A DNA stretch of 39,414 nucleotides from a virus: positions 1 through 39,414 of IMG/VR virus record IMGVR_UViG_3300037231_000123; one strand, written 5' to 3'. The notes under the pieces are model-generated. The model was not told the DNA's origin, made no database searches, and saw nothing but the letters and a program-made list of their open reading frames with translations. Positions 19,852 to 26,236 of this stretch are shown here, in pieces. The first letter of the stretch is position 1; each line of letters opens with the position of its first letter. Both the position numbers and the translations under genes were made by a program.

Positions 19852-20192
19852 ATGAAATAACAATTAATGGTGAAATTTATATCAAAAAAGAATCTTCTGA
19901 TTCCATGGTGTATGTGATCGTGAGAACACATTCAGCTGGCTGTTTTGCAGGATATTTAGATTCGTATGGCGAAAATGGATCGGAAATAAATCTAGTCAAT
20001 GCTAGACGTCTTTGGTACTGGGACGGTGCATCATCATTAAGCCAATTAGCAATGGAAGGTGTTACAAAACCAGAGAATTGTAAATTCCCATGCGAAGTAG
20101 ATAAGATTAAATTAATGGGTGTTATTGAAGTAATAAGCGCTACAGAAAAAGCTAGGAAATGCCTGGCTAAGGTTCCTGTATGGCAGCAATAA
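19848..20192 (+). CDS. DUF6948-type phage protein (114 aa)
   Basis: 114 residues. VYVIVRTHSAGCFAGYLDSYGENGSEINLVNARRLWYWDGASSLSQLAMEG in outline is a beta-sheet core ending in the NARRLWYW-GA-SL-QLA motif of a common phage family, often next to glycine-rich genes. The C-terminus has VDKIKLMGVIEVISAT. The family function is unknown. It overlaps the Gly-rich gene by 13 bases. Confidence 0.7.
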   Translation: MNEITINGEIYIKKESSDSMVYVIVRTHSAGCFAGYLDSYGENGSEINLVNARRLWYWDGASSLSQLAMEGVTKPENCKFPCEVDKIKLMGVIEVISATEKARKCLAKVPVWQQ

Positions 20193-20485
20193 AAAAAATT
20201 CACCATTACGGCCACGGCCACTGCCACGGCGATGGTTACGGCGATGGTTACGGTGACGGTGACGGTTCTGGTTCCGGTTCTGGTTCCGGTGACGGTTCTG
20301 GTTCCGGTTCTGGTTCCGGTGATGGTGACGGCGACGGTAATGGAAACGGTTACGTTTACGGTTCCGGTTACGGTTACGGTGACGTTTACGGTTCCGGTGC
20401 CGGTTATGGTGACGGTAACGGTTATGGTGACGGTTCCGGTTTCGGTTCCGGTGACGGTTATGGTGAGGATGACGCCTATGGTTAA
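20180..20485 (+). CDS. Glycine-rich repeat protein (101 aa)
   Basis: 101 residues. After a short basic start (MAAIKKIHHYGHGHCHG) the whole protein is a two-residue repeat G-D, G-S, G-Y, G-N. It is coded by hexanucleotide units of the form GGTNNC. ATG 20180 has AAGG eight bases upstream and overlaps the end of the DUF6948-type gene. Phages often carry such a gene here, but the role is unknown. The sequence should be disordered and prone to change in repeat number. Confidence 0.65.
   Translation: MAAIKKIHHYGHGHCHGDGYGDGYGDGDGSGSGSGSGDGSGSGSGSGDGDGDGNGNGYVYGSGYGYGDVYGSGAGYGDGNGYGDGSGFGSGDGYGEDDAYG
20201..20480 (+). repeat. Hexanucleotide minisatellite (GGTNNC units)
   Basis: Tandem six-base units GGTTAC, GGTTCC, GGTGAC, GGTTCT and GGTTAT run for about 280 bases and encode Gly-X dipeptides. 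Blocks of GGTTCTGGTTCC are repeated exactly. The base composition is much richer in G and C than in neighbours. Confidence 0.8.
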
Positions 20486-20515
20486 TTTGAAATCATCAGA
20501 AGAATAGGAAAATAC

Positions 20516-20722
20516 ATGACAAATTTTATAAAAATATATACTCCTAAAAACACCACTGATTTTCAAAAAGGCATCATTCTTTTAGATGAAGCAGTATATA
20601 GATTTGGGCTTTCAGATGACGAACACGGGGACACATTGCATAGGATTATTGCTGCCATTGTTAGAGAATTTGATGGTTGTGAAGATGATGATATTGATGA
20701 AGATGATGAGGATATAAAGTGA
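20516..20722 (+). CDS. Small protein with acidic tail (68 aa)
   Basis: 68 residues: a helical body (DFQKGIILLDEAVYRFGLS) and a C-terminus of 14 mostly Asp/Glu residues (CEDDDIDEDDEDIK). AGGA lies seven bases above ATG 20516. The acidic tail could mimic DNA or bind the SSB-like or Sak4-like partners. No family recognised. Confidence 0.6.
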   Translation: MTNFIKIYTPKNTTDFQKGIILLDEAVYRFGLSDDEHGDTLHRIIAAIVREFDGCEDDDIDEDDEDIK

Positions 20723-21030
20723 TTAACATAAAGAATTTTAGGCTTGGAGATGATAAAGAGTTTTTTCATTTTTTCACAAAAGTAGATGGATTGATTTTTT
20801 CCAACAAGCTTTCTGAAGAAGGCTTTTATAACATCAAAATAATTGGAGAACAAAAAGACGCGTTTGCAGATTTTCTAACCTTTGAAGATGCCGAAAGATT
20901 TTATAATGATTTAATATTATTAATTCTTATACAAAATACACACCCTGGAATCTTGTCTATTGATATCGCTGAATATGGCCACAACGAAGCCAGACAAAAT
21001 AAAATAAATTCAATATTAAACAAGGAATAA
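20719..21030 (+). CDS. Hypothetical protein, GTG start (103 aa)
   Basis: 103 residues from GTG 20719, with GAGG eight bases upstream and GTGA overlap to the previous gene. Alpha/beta (FFHFFTKVDGLIFSNK, FADFLTFEDAERFYNDLILL). No family recognised. Confidence 0.6.
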   Translation: MINIKNFRLGDDKEFFHFFTKVDGLIFSNKLSEEGFYNIKIIGEQKDAFADFLTFEDAERFYNDLILLILIQNTHPGILSIDIAEYGHNEARQNKINSILNKE

Positions 21031-21032
21031 TT

Positions 21033-21602
21033 ATGTCATTTTACGGAACGGCTACTGGAAATCCTGAATTAGCTTTCATGCCTGAATTTTCAATCATTCC
21101 TAATGGAACTACTTCATTAGCAAGAATCAAGAAATTTGAAATAGTATCAAAAGAAAATCAATATACTGGCATGCAAAAATTCATGCAAATTACCTGGGAA
21201 ATATGCAGTGACCAATTTAAAGGCCAGCATGTTACGCAGAAAATTAAGGTATTCGATGGCAAGCCTGCACAGATAGAACGCAATCAAGAAATGCTTATGC
21301 TGGTTATGAAATTATGTAATTTTCATCCTGCACATGATAACGAACCCACTAATCAAGAATTAATGGCTATGAATGGCAAAATATGTGGAATTAAGATTCG
21401 TGAGTGGTCGATGCCAAAGCAAGATGGTTCAGGAATGATGGAAGGTAATTTCGTAGGTGAAGTTCATCCTGCAGCTGGATTTGAGCTAGTTACTGGCGTT
21501 AAAGAGGAGCATGTGCATTCTCGACCTACTGATAGTGCTTTGAATCGGAATGCGAGTAGCAAGACTGATAGTCTGGGTGATGATTCCGATATACCATTTT
21601 AA
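21033..21602 (+). CDS. SSB-like single-stranded DNA-binding protein
   Basis: 189 residues. The N-terminal 140 residues are a beta-rich domain (GTTSLARIKKFEIVSKENQYTGMQKFMQITWEI in outline) like phage DUF669/SSB-type proteins. The C-terminus ends DDSDIPF, the acidic hook by which SSB proteins bind partners. It is distinct from typical bacterial SSB in the body. AAGGA lies seven bases above ATG 21033. The likely partner is the Sak4-like ATPase of the same operon. Confidence 0.75.
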   Translation: MSFYGTATGNPELAFMPEFSIIPNGTTSLARIKKFEIVSKENQYTGMQKFMQITWEICSDQFKGQHVTQKIKVFDGKPAQIERNQEMLMLVMKLCNFHPAHDNEPTNQELMAMNGKICGIKIREWSMPKQDGSGMMEGNFVGEVHPAAGFELVTGVKEEHVHSRPTDSALNRNASSKTDSLGDDSDIPF

Positions 21603-21613
21603 TTGGACAAAAA

Positions 21614-21778
21614 ATGATAAAAGATATGCTTTATGGAATGAAATCGACAAGCAATAAAAATAGACCAATTTCCCCTCGAAATCAACGCCGCTTAGCCTCC
21701 AAAGCCGAGGCCAGAGCGGCTGGGGAAAAAGTTATGAATAAATATGCAGTTGCGATTAAGAATTTGGATGAAAAATGA
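21614..21778 (+). CDS. Small basic protein (54 aa)
   Basis: 54 residues (MIKDMLYGMKSTSNKNRPIS onward), rich in Arg/Ala (RNQRRLASKAEARAAGEK). It shares ATGA with the next gene. A short nucleic-acid-binding peptide is possible from charge. No family recognised. Confidence 0.55.
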   Translation: MIKDMLYGMKSTSNKNRPISPRNQRRLASKAEARAAGEKVMNKYAVAIKNLDEK

Positions 21779-21969
21779 ATTTAAATATAAGCGAAGATAT
21801 AAAAATAGCATTAAAATATTATATAGAAAACGATTTGAATCCTGGCTCTTATCTTATGGCTATTATCAATAATGATTTAAGAGGGGCTATTAACAATGCT
21901 CATACTTTGGAGCTTCCTCATATTTTAGATACTATTTTCTATGTTGATTTGAAAATGAGGAAAAAATGA
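21775..21969 (+). CDS. Conserved-type small phage protein (64 aa)
   Basis: 64 residues. IENDLNPGSYLMAIINNDLRGAINNAH followed by LELPHILDTIFYV follows a pattern found in many phage genomes (G--PGSFL-AVL-NDL--A---AD, then L--I--YLYN). The function is unknown. It is coupled by ATGA on both sides. Confidence 0.65.
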   Translation: MNLNISEDIKIALKYYIENDLNPGSYLMAIINNDLRGAINNAHTLELPHILDTIFYVDLKMRKK

Positions 21970-22691
21970 ACAGCGAAGAATTAGAATTAATTTACAACTA
22001 TTTACATGATAATTATGAGTATAAAGATGGTGATTTGTTTCATAAATTTGATTTATTAAATAAATCAAAACTAAAAGGAGATAAACTTGGTAGTTTTTTT
22101 TCAAATACATCACGACCATACATGGCAACTTCACTTCGTATAAATAAAAAAAAATATTGCCTAAAGCTGATAAAGTTTATTTATATCTATCATCACAAAT
22201 ACTTGCCTTCTAGACTTTATCAAATTGATGGCAATCCAATGAATACTAGAATTGAGAATTTAGAGGCGTCAACTCAAACTATTATTCAACATAAGTCTAA
22301 TTCGTATAAAAATTTTAATGCGCCTAAGGTTATTAATAAAGATGGAACAGAAGGCTATTCAGTGCGCACACACTATTTAGGAAAAATTTTAGATTTAGGT
22401 ACATATCGAACAGCACAGATAGCAAAGGAGGTATATAAAGAAGCTAAAGATTTAATTCTAAATTCTGACTTAAATTGTGAGGAAATTAAGAAAAAAATAG
22501 CTATTATGTTTCCTGAATCTTCATTAAATATCATTTCTAAGCATGGTTTTAAAGGGGTATCAAAATCGCATAATAAATATCTTGCTAATATTCGCATTCC
22601 TGGAAAGAGAATTTATTTGGGAAGCTTTGATACCGCTAAGGAAGCCTCGAAAGCTTATTTAGCCGCTGAAAAATTATATAAAAAATCATGA
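21966..22691 (+). CDS. HNH-AP2 homing-endonuclease-like protein, HNH probably inactive
   Basis: 241 residues. Residues about 75-100 align with the HNH_3 pattern (H--H-Y-P---DHIDGNP-NNRIENL), but read LPSRLYQIDGNPMNTRIENL, so the usual Asp-His before IDGNP is Tyr-Gln and the first catalytic histidine is lost. Residues about 190-235 (GFKGVSKSHNKYLANIRI to FDTAKEASKAYLAAEKLY) form an AP2 DNA-binding domain, and a second weaker copy may lie near 125-155 (YSVRTHYLGKILDLGTYRTA). The gene is intact and fits without gaps into the operon by ATGA overlaps. Confidence 0.75.
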   Translation: MNSEELELIYNYLHDNYEYKDGDLFHKFDLLNKSKLKGDKLGSFFSNTSRPYMATSLRINKKKYCLKLIKFIYIYHHKYLPSRLYQIDGNPMNTRIENLEASTQTIIQHKSNSYKNFNAPKVINKDGTEGYSVRTHYLGKILDLGTYRTAQIAKEVYKEAKDLILNSDLNCEEIKKKIAIMFPESSLNIISKHGFKGVSKSHNKYLANIRIPGKRIYLGSFDTAKEASKAYLAAEKLYKKS

Positions 22692-24391
22692 AAACCTTGC
22701 GCCCCTACCAACAAATAATAGTCGACGATATCCTAAGGGAACTAAAATCTTCTTCAGATCCCATTCTCATCGACGCATCAGTAGGCTCTGGAAAATCCTT
22801 AATCCTTGCCAGTGTTCTCCTTGTGCTCGAGCGTGCAGGCTTCCGCGCGTTGTGCTTGACGCTCAATAGCACCTTGATAGATCAGAATGCCAACACGTAC
22901 AAATTGCAAGGCGGAAATCCAGGCATTTACTGTGCCTCCCTTAACGCCAAGAATTTCGAAGAAATGGTAATATTCGCTTCCCCACACTCCGTTTGCAAAG
23001 ATATCAATAAAAAGGGCAATATCAGTAATCAACCATTTCGCTTGATAATTGTGGATGAATGCCATCAAATTAATTTTCATAATCCTGCCTCCATGTATAT
23101 GCGAATAATCAATCATTATTCCATGTTAGCTCAATTGGAAGATTATAGTTTTCGTATTATAGGATTGAGCGGTACATGCTATCGAGATAAAGCCCAATCT
23201 ATAGTAGGTCCTGAGTTATTATTTAAATCTAAATTATGCTCCATATCTACTTCATGGTTAATTGAACAAGGTTATTTAGTTAAACCCCATTTTGGAATGA
23301 CTCAAGCACAGAAGATAGATTTTAGTGAATGCAAAGTGCTTTCAACCGGTAACTTTGCAACGAAAGATTTAGAAAGAGCGATTCATAAGGATGAACGTCT
23401 CACAGGCGAGATAATGCGCGAATTGCAGACGATTAAATGTAATGGTGTCTTTATCTTCGCGTCCACTCGCAAGCATTGTGAGGAGTGCGCTAGAAGCCTT
23501 CCTGATGGAAGTTGGGCAATCATAACAGGAGAAACGCCACATGAAGATAGGAAAAATTATCTTAAAAGAGCCTTGGTTGGTAGTCTGCGCTATCTTATTA
23601 GTGTTAATTGCTTGGGTGTTGGCGTGGACATACCTAACTTTGACGCCTGTGCATGGTTGCGTCCGACCGAAAGTCTTATTCTTTACGTCCAAGGAATTGG
23701 ACGAGTTCTACGATTGTCTCCGGAAAAAAAGCAGGCGATCATTTTAGATTATGCCGGCAATTTAAAACGTCATGGCGATGTAGATAATTCAATTATTAAT
23801 GAAGCACTTCAACCAAGAGAAGAAAATGAGAAAGATTATTGCATTCCTTGCTACACCTGTTCGACTCTCAACACGACTACTGCTCGTCGTTGTATTGGTC
23901 ATGTTAATCAACACCGCTGTGACCATTATTTTGAGTTCAAAGATTGCCTATCTTGCAGAACAGTTAACGATATTACAAGCCGACATTGCCGAGAGTGTGA
24001 CGCCGAACTCATAGATCCAAACGCAAAATTATCAAGATTAAAAGATGGGCTATTTGAGTTTGATGTAGAAGAGGCACTATACTGGATATCAATTACAACC
24101 AATCAATATGGAAAATTTCCTATCATAAATGCCCAATATAAAACCAATGTAAGAATGATATTCGAAAGCTATACAACGCATTCTGAGAAAGCCAAAAATA
24201 TTACATATGCTCGTTTTATCCGTCCTCATCTACAAAATGCATCCTATTGGTATATGGAAATGCATTCTGTGGAACGCATGCAAAACATGATTAAATCATC
24301 TGGCATTAAGACACCGCATACTTTGATGTGTAAGCAGAATGAATATGGGAGATATGAGATTGTTAAGAAGCTATTCCAGACCATAGAATGA
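22688..24391 (+). CDS. SF2 DNA helicase with C-terminal zinc ribbons
   Basis: 567 residues. TLRPYQQIIVDDI (Q-like motif), Walker A ASVGSGKS (30-37), motif II VDECHQ (about 121-126), motif III GLSGT, motif V ISVNCLGVGVDIP and motif VI QGIGRVLR give a complete superfamily 2 helicase of the XPB/RecQ-like phage type. Residues about 385-445 hold zinc-ribbon cysteines (CIPCYTC, RRCIGH, DCLSCRT, RHCRECDAEL). It probably unwinds DNA in replication or recombination. Its end overlaps the end of the convergent VRR-NUC gene by 21 bases. Confidence 0.88.
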   Translation: MKTLRPYQQIIVDDILRELKSSSDPILIDASVGSGKSLILASVLLVLERAGFRALCLTLNSTLIDQNANTYKLQGGNPGIYCASLNAKNFEEMVIFASPHSVCKDINKKGNISNQPFRLIIVDECHQINFHNPASMYMRIINHYSMLAQLEDYSFRIIGLSGTCYRDKAQSIVGPELLFKSKLCSISTSWLIEQGYLVKPHFGMTQAQKIDFSECKVLSTGNFATKDLERAIHKDERLTGEIMRELQTIKCNGVFIFASTRKHCEECARSLPDGSWAIITGETPHEDRKNYLKRALVGSLRYLISVNCLGVGVDIPNFDACAWLRPTESLILYVQGIGRVLRLSPEKKQAIILDYAGNLKRHGDVDNSIINEALQPREENEKDYCIPCYTCSTLNTTTARRCIGHVNQHRCDHYFEFKDCLSCRTVNDITSRHCRECDAELIDPNAKLSRLKDGLFEFDVEEALYWISITTNQYGKFPIINAQYKTNVRMIFESYTTHSEKAKNITYARFIRPHLQNASYWYMEMHSVERMQNMIKSSGIKTPHTLMCKQNEYGRYEIVKKLFQTIE

Positions 24392-24712
24392 CTTTATATA
24401 CATAATGGCTTCTTCAGCACCATAAGCTACCTCAGCGCCATAACGCTCTAATCTCATTTCTCGTTGAAATGCTATTTGATTTAATGAAGCTCTTCCATTT
24501 TCAGTCTTCATTTCTAGCCATAAACCTTTTGAAACATGATTACCACGTGGTAAAAATAGATCGCTTACACCTGAACGAACGCCCATCCGTGCAAGAAAGG
24601 CGCCCATTTGAGGAGTTGTTTTCCGTTCGTTAGCAATATGAAAAAAAGGAATATCAGTAGTTTGTCTTAGCCATTCTACGACTTTTAATTGTTCAATTGC
24701 TTCTGCATTCAT
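24371..24712 (-). CDS. VRR-NUC domain nuclease
   Basis: 113 residues spanning a full VRR-NUC domain: VEWLRQTT, FHIANERKT, then RMGVRSGVSDLFLPRG (catalytic Asp), LWLEMKTENGRASLNQIAFQ (E-x-K and Gln). These are PD-(D/E)XK-fold nucleases found in phages as structure-specific or junction-resolving enzymes. It is the last gene of the tail-fibre operon and is coupled by ATGA to the gene before it. Confidence 0.88.
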   Translation of the reverse strand: MNAEAIEQLKVVEWLRQTTDIPFFHIANERKTTPQMGAFLARMGVRSGVSDLFLPRGNHVSKGLWLEMKTENGRASLNQIAFQREMRLERYGAEVAYGAEEAIMYIKSFYGLE

Positions 24713-24948
24713 TCTATTATTTGCTCTGCAGCTTCAACAATTGGGACCGCTGCTGGATCCACAACTGCTAACACGGCTTCAGCAACAGGAGCAACCGCTT
24801 TAGCTTCCGCATGCACCTGTTCCAAGGCTGCTTTAGCGCCTAATAAAAAATTATGATTTGCGAGTGAATGTTCAATCTTTGCACCTAATTCTTTCAATTT
24901 TGCTTCTAATGCTTGTAACATTTTTTTTATCCTTTTGTGTTTTATCAA
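24709..24948 (-). CDS. Small Ala-rich helical protein (79 aa)
   Basis: 79 residues: basic start (MIKHKRIKKMLQALEAKLKE), then an Ala/Val/Glu/Pro-rich helix (AKAVAPVAEAVLAVVDPAAV). No signal or clear membrane segment. It lies between a fibre gene and the nuclease and overlaps both by ATGA. No family recognised. Confidence 0.55.
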   Translation of the reverse strand: MIKHKRIKKMLQALEAKLKELGAKIEHSLANHNFLLGAKAALEQVHAEAKAVAPVAEAVLAVVDPAAVPIVEAAEQIIE

Positions 24949-25511
24949 ACAAGATAATCTATTGAACCAAATATTTGATAAGTAGTTGCTGTTAAAAATT
25001 GTGTCGTTGAAAAAGGAGTCTGAAAAACACCTGTTCCTTGAGCAATCAAAGACATTATAGATGAACCTTGCTGAATGTATGACTGAATATTAGTACATCC
25101 TGTAGGGTATGTTAATAGTCCCCCAGATATGAATCCACCGATTGCTGTATTTCCTCCTGACCCATAACTAGTAAATGGTAAACCAGTTATAGATATTGCT
25201 CCGGATGCCGTTGTATAAGTAGGGATAAAGGTTAAATACCATGATAATCTAACAAAGCTGCCAATACGAGTGTAGTATCCAAGTTGATCTGAATAAGCTA
25301 CTGATAAATTTCCAGGCGTAGCAAAAGTTATTGCGGGAGTCCATAACCCTTCTGACACATAATTTGATAATGGGCTTCCACCAAAATTTATACTAGTAGC
25401 TAAAGCAACACCTAATGTTGGTGTCACCAATGTAGGTGATGTAGATCCCACAAATAAACCTGTACCCGTCGCTCCTGTGAGCCCGTTACCTACTGAGTTA
25501 ATTGTCGCCAC
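24945..25511 (-). CDS. Tail fibre / receptor-binding tip protein (188 aa)
   Basis: 188 residues. The N-terminal NGLTGATGTGLFVGSTSPTLVTPTLGVA and the block SEGLWTPAITFATPGNLSVAYSDQLGYYTRIGSFVRLSWYLTF in outline are typical of phage tail fibre tips and adhesins. The rest is Gly/Ser/Thr-rich beta structure. It follows two larger fibre genes. Receptor is unknown. Confidence 0.7.
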   Translation of the reverse strand: MATINSVGNGLTGATGTGLFVGSTSPTLVTPTLGVALATSINFGGSPLSNYVSEGLWTPAITFATPGNLSVAYSDQLGYYTRIGSFVRLSWYLTFIPTYTTASGAISITGLPFTSYGSGGNTAIGGFISGGLLTYPTGCTNIQSYIQQGSSIMSLIAQGTGVFQTPFSTTQFLTATTYQIFGSIDYLV

Positions 25512-25523
25512 TATTGATTACTC

Positions 25524-26222
25524 CTAAATATAAGTTAAAACACCCTGAGGGCCTGAAATATTTTTCCAAATAAGATTGGGGACCACACAATAAAGTTCAA
25601 TACCATCATATTGATTGGTCGATGATAAACTACCACCAACACCAACTGTAGTGGATTCATCACCGATAATAATCTGTTGACCAGTTCCTTGAACAATAGC
25701 CCAACCACCAGCGCCATAACCAGATACCCATAAAGCATCACCAAATGTAGATGTTGTGGGTAATGTCAATGTTACCAAAGAAGAATTGTTTGCCTGGTAA
25801 GCATTATTAGTAACCATGGCAGCTGATGCACTTGTTATATTGTTAAATATAAGACCTTGCACAGCGGCTGCGCTAATTTCAATTATATTTCCACTCTGCA
25901 GTATCGTTACACCAGAGCCAGCAGTTAATGTTATAGATTTGCTCCAAACCGCAGTAGTAGCTGTACCAGACATGGTACAAACGTATAATATACCGTTCAA
26001 TCTATCATAATATAATTGATACGTTGTACCAGCAAAGACGCCGTTAGGATTACCTGAGCCTGCGAGCACAAAGGATGATTGCATTAACCCCAAAATGGAT
26101 TGCAATGATTCCTGGACACTAGTCCCAGGTAATGAGGGCGAACTATAGCCCTGCACCGCATACACGACATCACTTAAGGTGGGTATTCCTACCGGCAATT
26201 GGGTAAGTTCTTCACTTGGCAT
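25524..26222 (-). CDS. Tail fibre protein (232 aa), paralogue of the long fibre ends
   Basis: 232 residues. The N-terminus (PTLSDVVYAVQGYSSPSLPG) resembles that of the 851-aa fibre (TATDLLYLVHSPYSPGTD), and the last 85 residues (VTLTLPTTSTFGDALWVSG to ELYCVVPNLIWKNISG) match its C-terminal domain (VTLPTTFAVGQQIGVQG to VANTTWSILHQAS). It is thus a short version with the head and end of the long fibre but not its shaft. Probably virion-attached through the N-terminus. Confidence 0.7.
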   Translation of the reverse strand: MPSEELTQLPVGIPTLSDVVYAVQGYSSPSLPGTSVQESLQSILGLMQSSFVLAGSGNPNGVFAGTTYQLYYDRLNGILYVCTMSGTATTAVWSKSITLTAGSGVTILQSGNIIEISAAAVQGLIFNNITSASAAMVTNNAYQANNSSLVTLTLPTTSTFGDALWVSGYGAGGWAIVQGTGQQIIIGDESTTVGVGGSLSSTNQYDGIELYCVVPNLIWKNISGPQGVLTYI

Positions 26223-26236
26223 GACTAATCCTTATA

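Noticed and set aside
19877-20566. Leftward 229-codon open frame across the Gly-rich gene (Val/Thr/Gly repeats)
   Set aside because: It is the mirror of the GGTNNC repeat and of the DUF6948-type gene, has no start signal, and opposes a compact rightward operon.
22799-23692. Leftward open frames opposite the helicase
   Set aside because: Antisense to a helicase with all motifs, with no promoter or SD on that strand.
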